NCBI GenBank assembly: GCA_034436355.1
Contig: DAOTVQ010000025.1
Coordinates: 28,836 to 92,835, forward strand
DNA from: CP2-2F sp034436355
GTDB lineage: Bacteria > Chloroflexota > Anaerolineae > Aggregatilineales > UBA2796
Direction of reading: 5' to 3'
Length of the DNA stretch: 64,000 nucleotides
Made by a program: the position numbers and the translations under genes. Position 1 is the stretch's first letter, and the number at the start of each line of letters is the position of its first letter. Under the pieces are notes generated by a model. The model was given only the letters and a program-made list of their open reading frames with translations, was not told the DNA's origin and made no database searches. This document shows positions 44,060 through 51,906 of the stretch, one piece after another.

Positions 44060-44614
44060 CTACAGATTGAGGCGTGCTAATTCGCGTTCGCGCCAGAAGG
44101 CAAGTGCTTGCGCTGCTGTCTGCTCCACACTTAGGTTGGTGGTATCCAACACAGCCAGCGCGCCCAGTTGGTGGATTTTGCGCTCTTGGCGCACCTGATG
44201 CAGCATGGCGCCGCGCACCTTCGGATCGTGAAAGCGTGCACCGTGCTGCGCGTGCAAACGGCGCAGCACCTCGTTGAGTTGGCAGGTTAGCACCAGCAGC
44301 CAACTGCTCTCCAGCAGGCGTGTTCGGTTATCCTCATCCAGCAGCGGCGCGGCAGGCATGGCGATCACAGCGCCGCGTTGCAGGGCAAATTCCTCACACA
44401 GCGCCTTAAGCAGCGTGCGCGTGCGCGCCTCGCCATAGGTCTGCCGCAGATCGCCGAGCGCAGCGTTTTCACGCAACTGCACTTCTGTTTCAAGGTCAAG
44501 GCAAGGTGCGCCAATTTGCTCTGCAATACGGCGGATGATCATGTTTTTGCCCACGCCATCATAGCCGCTCAGGATCAGGTTGCGATAGGGCGAAAAAGGT
44601 GCGTCAAGGCTCAT
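44060..44614 (-). CDS. P-loop kinase-like protein (shikimate-kinase-like, degenerate)
   Basis: 184 aa. NLILSGYDGVGKNMIIRRIAEQIGAPCLDLETE is in the place of a Walker A motif and reads G-x-x-G-x-G-K-N, with Asn where Ser/Thr normally coordinates Mg. LDLETEVQLRENAALGDLRQTYGEARTR resembles the D-x-E-x-E and acceptor region of shikimate kinases. It may be a remote member that does not hydrolyse ATP in the usual way. Its ATG overlaps the HAD gene stop (TGATG), so it is translationally coupled. Convergent with the propeller gene. Confidence 0.6.
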   Translation of the reverse strand: MSLDAPFSPYRNLILSGYDGVGKNMIIRRIAEQIGAPCLDLETEVQLRENAALGDLRQTYGEARTRTLLKALCEEFALQRGAVIAMPAAPLLDEDNRTRLLESSWLLVLTCQLNEVLRRLHAQHGARFHDPKVRGAMLHQVRQERKIHQLGALAVLDTTNLSVEQTAAQALAFWRERELARLNL

Positions 44615-45372
44615 CAGGCACGCCAACCGTTATGCCACGCATCCAGCACGGTCAGCAGTTCGTGCAGGCTCTCCACACTGGCATCCGGCGTAATGTGCTT
44701 CTCGGTGCGCAGCCCGTTGCCCACCACGCGCAGCACGGCACGCATCCCGACGCCTTGTGCGCCGCGCACATCCGCTTCGATGTTATCCCCTACAAACACC
44801 ACCTCATCGGCTGCCGCGCCAAGGCAGGCAAGCGCTGCCTGAAAAATCTTAGGGTGCGGCTTCAGATAACCAACATCCACAGCGGCAAAGCGGCAATCGC
44901 TAAAATACTCCAGCAAGCCGCACTCGCGCAGTTCCTGATCGCGGAAACGCATTGGGATCGAAGCATTGGTGACCAACCCAACCGTAATGCCATGCCGCCG
45001 CAGTGTGGCAAGCACTTCGCTCACCTCTGCAAAAGGGCGCACGCCTTCCATCAAGCCCCAGCCATAGGCGTGCAGACATGCCTCGCTGTCTATGCGCTCA
45101 GCAGGCACGCCAACCTCGACCAGCGCTTGGTACAGGGCATCGGCATAGCTTGGCGCAGCAAGGCTCTGCGCGGCGCGTTCCCAGCCCTGCCGCGAATAGT
45201 AGCGCACCAGATCGTAAAACTCGTTGGGGCGGTCAATCGGCTGAATGGTTTCGGCAATATAAGCGCGCACATTTTCAAGGTGGCGGCGCTCATTTTCAAT
45301 CCAATCTATGCTGCGTGTACTCCAGTCCAGCAGTGTATCATCCATATCGAAGAGGATGGCTTTGAGCATCAT
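44614..45372 (-). CDS. HAD-superfamily hydrolase
   Basis: 252 aa. Motif I LFDMDDTLLD, motif II Thr/Ser in GLVTNAS, motif III Lys in YLKPHPKIF, motif IV GDNIEADVRGAQ: a complete HAD phosphatase core with a helical cap (residues about 20-110). Phosphoglycolate phosphatase-like or a broad sugar-phosphatase; the substrate cannot be read. First gene of the pair with the kinase-like protein. A long hairpin separates it from the RNase J gene upstream. Confidence 0.9.
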   Translation of the reverse strand: MMLKAILFDMDDTLLDWSTRSIDWIENERRHLENVRAYIAETIQPIDRPNEFYDLVRYYSRQGWERAAQSLAAPSYADALYQALVEVGVPAERIDSEACLHAYGWGLMEGVRPFAEVSEVLATLRRHGITVGLVTNASIPMRFRDQELRECGLLEYFSDCRFAAVDVGYLKPHPKIFQAALACLGAAADEVVFVGDNIEADVRGAQGVGMRAVLRVVGNGLRTEKHITPDASVESLHELLTVLDAWHNGWRA

Positions 45373-45462
45373 ATGATCCTATCTGTTGGGCAACAGGGGC
45401 TATTTTAGCACGAAATCAGCGCGGTGTATCAGTAAGAATGCGGCGAATTTTGTGGTGAGCGC

Positions 45463-45514
45463 TAAGGGCAGCCTATCCCGACCAAAGACTGCGCGGATAG
45501 GCTATCTGCCCTTA
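45463..45514 (-). terminator. long hairpin after rnj
   Basis: TAAGGGCAG-CCTATCC (45463-45478) pairs with GGATAGG (45495-45501) and, past a CTAT bulge, CTGCCCTTA (45506-45514): 16 bp in all. Lies between the RNase J stop (45562) and the HAD gene start. Confidence 0.65.
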
Positions 45515-45561
45515 CTGGATTGCCTCACCAGGCTGATCAGCCAGCGTCGCCCCTTGAAACG

Positions 45562-47217
45562 TCACGCTTCATGGATGGTCACGAACAGCTTGGGGCGGCG
45601 GCGCGTCTCGTTATAGAACAGTTTGCTGAGCGAATCCTCAACTTGATCGCGCTTGCGTTCGGCGTTGCCGCTGTTCTGTTCTAGCACGCGGCGCACTGCC
45701 TGCACACCACTTTCCAGCAGGGTGTTGCCTGCCGCGGAGGCAACAAAGCCATAGGCTTGCACTTCGGGCTGGCACAGCACGCGCCCACTGCCACGCTCAA
45801 TGACGGCAGTGACCACCACCACGCCATCGCGCCCTAGCGTTTCACGCTCACGGATGACGCCCGGATGTACATCGCCCACGCTAGAGCCATCCACAAAAAC
45901 GTAGCCACCCGGTACACGCTCGCCAATCGTCATGCGCCCATCGCCGTGAAAGAGCAGTTTTGTGCCGTTTTCAACCACTGCGATATTTTCGTCAGGCACC
46001 CCCACTTGCAGCGCCAATTCACGATGTGCCTTCAGATGGCGCAGTTCGCCATGCACAGGCACAAAATTGCGCGGGCGCACCAAGTTGAGCATTAGCTTTT
46101 GTTCTTCTTGGCTGGCATGACCAGAGACATGCACCGAGTCAATCGGATCATAAATGACCTGCGCGCCGCGTTGGAACAAGCGGTTGATGGTGCGGCTGAC
46201 CGTTTCCTCGTTGCCGGGAATAGGATGGGCAGAGATGATCACTGTATCGCCCACCTCGATGTTTAGATGTGTGTGGCGATTGGTGGCGAGGCGGTTCAGC
46301 ACAGCGCTTGGTTCGCCCTGAGAGCCTGTCACCATCAGAGTGACTTGGTCAGCAGGCAAGTAACGCGCCTCCTCCGCGCTGATGATCAGATCATCCGGCA
46401 GGTCAAGGTAGCCAAGTTTGGTTGCCATCTTCACATTTTCGGACATTGAGGTGCCAAAGATGGCGATTTTACGCCCGTAGCGCGCTGAAACCCATGCCAC
46501 CTGCTGCACCCGCGAGATGAGCGAAGCAAAGCTGGAGACCACGACACGCCCACGGGCAGCACGGAACACGCGATCAAAGGCGCCGTCAATCACGCTCTCG
46601 GAAGGCGTCCAGCCGCGCCGATCTGCGTTGGTGCTATCCGAAAAGAGCGCCACCACACCACGCGCTGAAAAGCTGGCAAGTTTGGCGTAATCCGTCACCC
46701 AGCGATCAACAGGCGTGGAATCAAACTTGAAATCACCGGTGTGGACGAATAAGCCCAGCGGCGTGTTGATGCCAAATCCGACACAATCGGGAATGGAATG
46801 GCAGACGTGAAAAGTCTCGATGCCGAACGGTGAAAGGTCGAGCTTGTCGCCCGACTCGAACACATTCAACGTCACACGGTCGAGCAGGCGCGCCTGGCGC
46901 AGCTTCACCTCTAGCAAGCCCGCTGTCAGCGGCGTGGCGTAGATCGGCGCGGGCAATGCGCTGACCACATGCTGGATGGCACCGGTATGATCCTCATGCC
47001 CATGTGTGATGACAATGCCGCGCACACGCAAGCCGTGCTGTTCAGTCAGATAACGAAAATCGGGGATGATATAGTCAATGCCAAGCATGTCGTTTTCGGG
47101 GAACATTAAGCCTGCATCCACGATCAGCACGTCTTTACCATACTGAAATGCCATCATGTTCTTACCGATTTCGCCCAAGCCACCGAGTGGAATTACTTGT
47201 AAGGGCGTATCACTCAT
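45562..47217 (-). CDS. rnj: ribonuclease J
   Basis: 551 aa, typical for RNase J, a metallo-beta-lactamase-fold 5'-3' exo/endoribonuclease in RNA turnover and rRNA maturation. IPLGGLGEIGKNMMAF opens it; ITHGHEDHTGAI is the HxHxDH zinc motif; DSTNADRRGWTPSE and TGSQGEPSAVLNRLA are the beta-CASP signatures; HVSGHASQEEQKLML and PVHGELRHLKAHRELA follow. Start at MSDTPLQVIPLGG because homology begins there; it lacks a visible Shine-Dalgarno, and the frame is open for 47 codons upstream. Confidence 0.96.
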   Translation of the reverse strand: MSDTPLQVIPLGGLGEIGKNMMAFQYGKDVLIVDAGLMFPENDMLGIDYIIPDFRYLTEQHGLRVRGIVITHGHEDHTGAIQHVVSALPAPIYATPLTAGLLEVKLRQARLLDRVTLNVFESGDKLDLSPFGIETFHVCHSIPDCVGFGINTPLGLFVHTGDFKFDSTPVDRWVTDYAKLASFSARGVVALFSDSTNADRRGWTPSESVIDGAFDRVFRAARGRVVVSSFASLISRVQQVAWVSARYGRKIAIFGTSMSENVKMATKLGYLDLPDDLIISAEEARYLPADQVTLMVTGSQGEPSAVLNRLATNRHTHLNIEVGDTVIISAHPIPGNEETVSRTINRLFQRGAQVIYDPIDSVHVSGHASQEEQKLMLNLVRPRNFVPVHGELRHLKAHRELALQVGVPDENIAVVENGTKLLFHGDGRMTIGERVPGGYVFVDGSSVGDVHPGVIRERETLGRDGVVVVTAVIERGSGRVLCQPEVQAYGFVASAAGNTLLESGVQAVRRVLEQNSGNAERKRDQVEDSLSKLFYNETRRRPKLFVTIHEA

Positions 47218-47559
47218 AGTGTGTTGTTTGGCGCGCCGTACGAAGCCATAGCTGGCGTTCAAGGTAGCAGCCAAAACGCTTTGGCAGCCGCCTTCAACGC
47301 CCGAGCAATGCCCTAGCGCGGCGCAAAACTCCTTCCTGAAAAAAACCTGTGCAGCCAACGCTGCACGCTAAAGACATTCTACCATAAGCTGCCTGAGATG
47401 TGAATTTGAGAAACGACGCGAGCGTGATGATTGTTGTGGCGGCAGCCCTATCCCTGATCTTTTCAGAGGGTGTAAGGCATCGCCCATTTCCTAGCCTTTC
47501 CCCGCTTTTGCACGGTATACTCCCTACACAAGATTTCACCCATAGAGGAGAAATGCCGT

Positions 47560-48657
47560 ATGGCTATTGCAACAGCGCCCAGCGCGCTTACCTATGATCA
47601 AATTGTGCAGGCACTCGGCACACAAGCAGATTACCTGCTTCAACACACCAGCCAGACCATCCGCCGCGATCAACTGCACCTGCCCTCTCCCGATTTTGTA
47701 GACCGTGTTTGGGCGTTGAGCGACCGCCCGCCACAGGTGCTGCGCAGCTTGCAGCAAATGTTCAACACAGGGCGCTTAGCAGGCACGGGCTACCTTTCGA
47801 TCCTACCTGTGGATCAGGGCATTGAACACGCTGCCGGCGCCTCGTTCGCCAAAAATCCCGCTTATTTCGATCCTGAGAACATCGTGCGCTTGGCAATTGA
47901 AGGCGGCTGCAACGCGGTTGCCTCGACATTCGGCGTTTTGGGCGCGGTGGCGCGCAAATATGCGCACAAAATTCCCTTCCTCGTTAAGATTAACCACAAC
48001 GAACTGCTGACCTACCCGAATAAGTTTGATCAGGTTATGTTCGGCATGGTGGAGCAGGCGTGGGATATGGGTGCGGTGGCAATCGGCGCGACGATCTACT
48101 TTGGCGATGAGCTAAGTACACGCCAATTGGTTGAAGTGGCAGAGGCTTTCTACCGCGCCCACGAGCTGGGGATGGCAACTGTGCTGTGGTGCTACACGCG
48201 CAATGCCGCCTTCAAGGTGAACGGCGTGAATCACGAGACGAGCGCCGACATCACCGGGCAGGCAAATCATCTGGGCGTCACCATTCAGGCGGATATCGTC
48301 AAGCAGAAGTTGCCCATCAGTAACGGTGGCTACAAGGCGCTCAATACGGGCGGTTCATCCTATGGCAAGCTGGATGAGCGCATCTACACTGAACTCAGCA
48401 GCGATCATCCCATTGACCTAACACGCTATCAGGTCATCAACAGCTACATGGGGCGCGCTGGCTTAATCAACAGCGGCGGCGCCAGCGGCGCGGATGACTT
48501 TGCCGAGGCGATCACGACAGCGGTCATCAACAAGCGTGCTGGTGGCATGGGTTTGATCAGTGGGCGAAAGGCCTTCCAACGCCCAATGGCAGAGGGCGCG
48601 GCGCTCTTGCACGCCATTCAGGATGTCTATCTCTGCCAAGAGATCACGGTCGCTTAG
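47560..48657 (+). CDS. fbaB: class I fructose-bisphosphate aldolase (FbaB/DhnA type)
   Basis: 365 aa. ILPVDQGIEHAAGASFAKNPAYFDPENIVRLA and LVKINHNELL are typical of archaeal-type class I aldolase, with the Schiff-base Lys expected near KQKLP or KINHN. It cleaves fructose 1,6-bisphosphate to triose phosphates. GAGGAG lies 7-8 nt before the ATG. A hairpin follows. The gene is alone between RNase J (divergent) and a small membrane protein. Confidence 0.92.
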   Translation: MAIATAPSALTYDQIVQALGTQADYLLQHTSQTIRRDQLHLPSPDFVDRVWALSDRPPQVLRSLQQMFNTGRLAGTGYLSILPVDQGIEHAAGASFAKNPAYFDPENIVRLAIEGGCNAVASTFGVLGAVARKYAHKIPFLVKINHNELLTYPNKFDQVMFGMVEQAWDMGAVAIGATIYFGDELSTRQLVEVAEAFYRAHELGMATVLWCYTRNAAFKVNGVNHETSADITGQANHLGVTIQADIVKQKLPISNGGYKALNTGGSSYGKLDERIYTELSSDHPIDLTRYQVINSYMGRAGLINSGGASGADDFAEAITTAVINKRAGGMGLISGRKAFQRPMAEGAALLHAIQDVYLCQEITVA

Positions 48658-48711
48658 CCCAGTCAGAGCCTGTCTAGTCTGGCACAGAAACGTCATTCTG
48701 TTCTAGGGAAG

Positions 48712-48740
48712 AGGTGGCGTGGCGAAAGACCGCGCCACCT
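48712..48740 (+). terminator. hairpin after fbaB
   Basis: AGGTGGCG (48712-48719) and CGCCACCT (48733-48740), extended by a wobble and GG/CC to 11 bp, with loop CGAAAGA. It lies about 55 bases after the fbaB stop. Confidence 0.6.
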
Positions 48741-48842
48741 TGCCACCACTCCCAATGCCTGTGGACATTCCCGCCGCCTTGCGCGAAAATCAGTGTATCT
48801 CGAACACACAACTATGCCTAAGACAGGCTAACTGCTTTAATC

Positions 48843-49238
48843 ATGAACTCACAGACAAATTCTAGCAACTCTGATCCTACACCAGAAGCACCTTTAGAGA
48901 TTGATCGCGGCTTCACGTACCGCGTCACTATTGCCAGCTTGATCATTGGCGTATTGCTGGCTGCCGCCGCCGCCCTGATCGTCTTTAGCCTAACGCGCCC
49001 TGTCACCTTTGATGAGCAAGGGCAGGTCAACTGGTCGGTTGGCGCAATTTTGTTTCCGTTGGCGGCAGTTTTCGTCGGCAGCATCTTGTTTTGGTCTGTT
49101 TTCGGCTTGCCACTGCGCGTAGCAAGGCGGCGTGGCGTGATCCTTGACCCTGAAGTGTATCCGTGGACGGGCGCGGTGCTGATCGGTGCGTTGTTTGGCG
49201 TCGGCTTCGTGCTTGCCATGATCTTGGGTATTATCTAG
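48843..49238 (+). CDS. small membrane protein, 131 aa, unknown function
   Basis: Three predicted TM segments: VTIASLIIGVLLAAAAALIVFSL, VGAILFPLAAVFVGSILFWSVFG and TGAVLIGALFGVGFVLAMILGII. The N-terminal 20 residues are polar and S/P/E-rich. No family recognised. The aldo/keto reductase follows 35 bases later and is probably co-transcribed. Confidence 0.65.
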   Translation: MNSQTNSSNSDPTPEAPLEIDRGFTYRVTIASLIIGVLLAAAAALIVFSLTRPVTFDEQGQVNWSVGAILFPLAAVFVGSILFWSVFGLPLRVARRRGVILDPEVYPWTGAVLIGALFGVGFVLAMILGII

Positions 49239-49273
49239 GTACCTTGTGTGCCTTCACCTTGAAAGGATGCCCT

Positions 49274-50377
49274 ATGCGCGCAACGCCTGAAGGAACACGC
49301 CGCTTTGTCGAACGTCAATCGGCTGCTCGCCAGCCAAACTATCGGCGGTCAGTTGATGGTTTGTGGCTTTCCAGCCTTGGACACGGCACCTATCTTGGTG
49401 AGCCTGATGCCGCTACCGATGCCGCCTACCATGCCGCGTTTGAGGAGTCGTTAGCGCGTGGCTGCAACGTTTTTGACTGTGCAATCAACTATCGCTTTCA
49501 GCGCAGTGAGCGCACACTTGGCGCCTGGCTGCACGAAGCATTGGCAGCGGGCAAACTTGCCCGTGACGAGGTGGTGATTGCCACCAAAGGCGGCTTTGTC
49601 CCCTATGATGGCGCACCACCTGACGATCCGCGTGTGTATGCTTATGAGCAGTTCATCAAAACGGGCTATGCTAAATCCCACGAATTTGCTGCACGCTACC
49701 AACACTGCATGGCGCCCGCCTATTTGGAGCAGATGATCGCGCTTAGTTTGCATAATCTAGGTGTGGACTGCCTAGATATCTACTATCTGCATAATCCCGA
49801 AACCCAATCTATTGCTATCACCGCACACACCTTTCGCGCCCGCTTGCTGGATGCCTTTGAGACGTTGGAACTTGCCGTTGAACGTGGGCAGATCGCCAGC
49901 TATGGGCTTGCGACATGGACGGCGTTCCGCGCCTTGACGGACGCGCCGGATTACCTCTCGCTGACCGAAGTGGTGAGCCTTGCCACAGAGGTTGCCGGGC
50001 AGAATCACAATTTACGCTACCTGCAACTGCCCTATAACCTGTTCATGACGGAGGCGTATGCCTTTGAAAACCAGCAGGTTGGCGAGGCATTTATGAGCGC
50101 CATTGAGGCAGCCAACGAACTTGGTTTAACGGTTGTGGTTAGCGCACCGCTGATGCAAGGGCGGCTTGCCATCATCGAATCACCGCGAGTGGCAGCTGCC
50201 CTGCCCGAATTGAGCAGTGAGGCGCAGCGTGCCTTGCAGTTCGCCCGCAGCACGCCGGGCGTTTGCACAGCGTTGGTGGGCATGAAGGCTTTGGCGCATG
50301 TTGCAGAAAACCTTGCCCTAACCGATCTGCCGCCCTCGGATGCTGACCTGATCCGTGGGCTGTATGGCAAAGCCTGA
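49274..50377 (+). CDS. aldo/keto reductase
   Basis: 367 aa TIM-barrel oxidoreductase. GLWLSSLGHGTYLG, FDCAINYRFQRSERTLGAWL (catalytic Asp/Tyr), EVVIATKGGF (Lys), LGVDCLDIYYLHNPE (His) and the late TTPGVCTALVGM-like segment (STPGVCTALVGMKALAHV) are seen. NADPH is the probable cofactor. It has an extra N-terminal segment and an unusual insertion between GGFVPYDGAP and HCMAPAYLEQM. GAAAGGA lies 6 nt before the ATG. A perfect hairpin separates it from the convergent Fe-S protein gene. Confidence 0.9.
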   Translation: MRATPEGTRRFVERQSAARQPNYRRSVDGLWLSSLGHGTYLGEPDAATDAAYHAAFEESLARGCNVFDCAINYRFQRSERTLGAWLHEALAAGKLARDEVVIATKGGFVPYDGAPPDDPRVYAYEQFIKTGYAKSHEFAARYQHCMAPAYLEQMIALSLHNLGVDCLDIYYLHNPETQSIAITAHTFRARLLDAFETLELAVERGQIASYGLATWTAFRALTDAPDYLSLTEVVSLATEVAGQNHNLRYLQLPYNLFMTEAYAFENQQVGEAFMSAIEAANELGLTVVVSAPLMQGRLAIIESPRVAAALPELSSEAQRALQFARSTPGVCTALVGMKALAHVAENLALTDLPPSDADLIRGLYGKA

Positions 50378-50382
50378 AGCCA

Positions 50383-50413
50383 CACACAGGCGGATGGTTA
50401 ACCCGCCTGTGTG
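50383..50413. terminator. bidirectional terminator between aldo/keto reductase and IscA-like gene
   Basis: CACACAGGCGG (50383-50393) and CCGCCTGTGTG (50403-50413): perfect 11-bp stem, 9-nt loop, between two convergent genes. Confidence 0.75.
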
Positions 50414-50436
50414 CAGTGCGTGTTTGGGAAAGCAGA

Positions 50437-50865
50437 TTAGTGGCAGCCGCAGCTACCGCCCTCTGCCGCGCTGTTTTCGCCCTTCGTCTTAAAGGACGTG
50501 CCACAACCACAGCTAGAGACAGCATTCGGGTTATCAATGCGGAAGCCGCCGCCCATCAGGCTATCTACAAAGTCAATGGTGGCACCGCCCACATACATCA
50601 GGCTGGTTGGGTCAATCACAAGGCGCACGCCATCCACTTCAACCTGTGTATCATATTCCTGCGGGCTGCCCTCGAATGCCATGCCATACTGCAAGCCTGA
50701 GCACCCTCCGCCTGAAACAAAGACGCGCAGCGCATGGTTTGGAATATTGCGCGCAATCAACAGCTCTTTGATTTTGGCAGAAGCAGCAGGCGTTACCACC
50801 AAGGCAGGTGTTTCGATTGCTTCAGTCTCGGTTTGCACGTTGGGCTGTTCCAGCAGGTCAGTCAT
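50437..50865 (-). CDS. iron-sulfur cluster assembly protein, IscA/HesB/ErpA type
   Basis: A 142-aa A-type carrier. The three cluster-ligand cysteines are seen in GGGCSGLQYGMAF and SSCGCGTSF. Unusually, a second C-x-C lies at the very end (GGSCGCH), giving a longer Cys-rich tail. An N-terminal extension of about 20 residues precedes VTPAASAKIKELL. It delivers Fe-S clusters to targets. It is downstream of the Nudix gene but separated by 92 bases with terminator-like structures, so probably transcribed separately. Confidence 0.92.
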   Translation of the reverse strand: MTDLLEQPNVQTETEAIETPALVVTPAASAKIKELLIARNIPNHALRVFVSGGGCSGLQYGMAFEGSPQEYDTQVEVDGVRLVIDPTSLMYVGGATIDFVDSLMGGGFRIDNPNAVSSCGCGTSFKTKGENSAAEGGSCGCH

Positions 50866-50919
50866 GGCGTTTTGCCTCTCTCGCAGAAAAATTTACGGGT
50901 TTCTTTAAGGAAGTCTAGC

Positions 50920-50959
50920 ACAGCCTGCCAAGGCTGTCAATAAAAAAGACGGGCGTCTT
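50920..50959 (-). terminator. terminator of the E2-JAB-E1 operon
   Basis: On the minus strand: stem AAGAC-GCCC-GTCTT followed by TTTTTTATT (50959-50939), overlapping the Nudix stop codon. A second hairpin ACAGCCT/AGGCTGT (50920-50926 and 50931-50937) comes right after. A U-tract is present, which makes this the best-formed intrinsic terminator for the operon. Confidence 0.55.
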
Positions 50960-51599
50960 AAAAATTATTGAGGACGGTGCGTAGGCGCATTTCCAGTTCA
51001 GAGAGGATGCTCGCCGTTGCGCCCCAGACCTTATGCCCAAACAGGTTATAGTAAACAATGCGGAAAGGATAGCCATAACGCGTGGTTTCTTCCGCACCCT
51101 TCAAAGAGTCATCAAAGAGCAGGCGCAGCGGCACCTCGATCACCTCTGCCACCTCGTCACCTTTAGGTTGCCAGCAAGGTTGCGTGGTACACCTACCCAC
51201 AATTGGCTGCACCAGATAGTTGCTTGGCGGGATGTAGAGTTCGGTCAGGCTGCCCAAAACAGCCACAGCATCAGGCGCAATGCCCAGTTCCTCATAGGTT
51301 TCCCGCAGGGCAGTTTGCGCCGCCGATTCGCCCTGCTCACGCTTGCCGCCGGGAAAACTGATCTGCCCACTATGCACGCCAGGATACTCTGTACGGCGCA
51401 TCAGAACAAAGTGAAGCTCCTCAGCCCGTTCGTAGAGCATGAGCAGAACGGCTGCCTCTTTAGGTGGCGCTGTGGTGGCAAATGCCTGCGGCGAACGCAG
51501 CAGCGGCGCCATACGGCGTTGTGCGGCAGCGACATCAAAGTTGGGCAATGCCAATGCCTGCTGCACACCGCTTATGCTCAACAAAGCGAGATCAGACAT
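50958..51599 (-). CDS. Nudix hydrolase, CoA-pyrophosphatase-like (NudL/CoaSE)
   Basis: 213 aa. The Nudix box GGKREQGESAAQTALRETYEELGI is complete (GX5EX7REUXEEXGU). The upstream RTEYPGVHSGQISFPGG matches the UPF0035/CoAse signature (LLTKRSxxLRxHxGQVSFPGG), suggesting hydrolysis of CoA or a related nucleotide diphosphate. Last gene of the operon; its ATG overlaps the stop of the 102-aa protein by 8 bases. Confidence 0.9.
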   Translation of the reverse strand: MSDLALLSISGVQQALALPNFDVAAAQRRMAPLLRSPQAFATTAPPKEAAVLLMLYERAEELHFVLMRRTEYPGVHSGQISFPGGKREQGESAAQTALRETYEELGIAPDAVAVLGSLTELYIPPSNYLVQPIVGRCTTQPCWQPKGDEVAEVIEVPLRLLFDDSLKGAEETTRYGYPFRIVYYNLFGHKVWGATASILSELEMRLRTVLNNF

Positions 51600-51900
51600 A
51601 CCACGCCCGACGTTTACGCAGCGAAACGCCTGGGTCTGCCTCATCACGTCGATTCACGCGGATGCGCCCACGCGAATCAATATTGACGGTGCCGTGCTGC
51701 TGCAAACGGGCAAATTCTTCGGGCGAAATGTCGGGCGCTGGCTCACCACTTAGGCGGCTCACACGGTCTTCGATCATGCCAGCATCAGCCGCCTCAGAAA
51801 CGCTGTGATCCTCTTCATCGGGCAGTGGCGGCAATGGTGGCAGTGGTGGTTGGCGGCTCACACCATCATCAGATGGCGGTTGGCGTGTTTCGTCAGTCAT
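51592..51900 (-). CDS. Pro-rich small protein of the E2-JAB-E1 operon, 102 aa
   Basis: Not recognised. It starts with QPPLPPLPPLPDEEDHS, a disordered Pro/acidic stretch, and ends with a more ordered part (SPEEFARLQQHGTVNIDSRGRIRVNRR) and a basic tail ending RKRRAWYV. A beta-grasp fold is not evident. Position: 6 bases after the E1-like gene, overlapping the Nudix gene, so its product belongs to the operon. A short adaptor or substrate is a guess. Confidence 0.6.
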   Translation of the reverse strand: MTDETRQPPSDDGVSRQPPLPPLPPLPDEEDHSVSEAADAGMIEDRVSRLSGEPAPDISPEEFARLQQHGTVNIDSRGRIRVNRRDEADPGVSLRKRRAWYV

Positions 51901-51906
51901 GCGGGC

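Noticed and set aside
44599..45408. Plus-strand frame of 269 codons opposite the HAD gene
   Set aside because: Antisense shadow of a clear HAD hydrolase.
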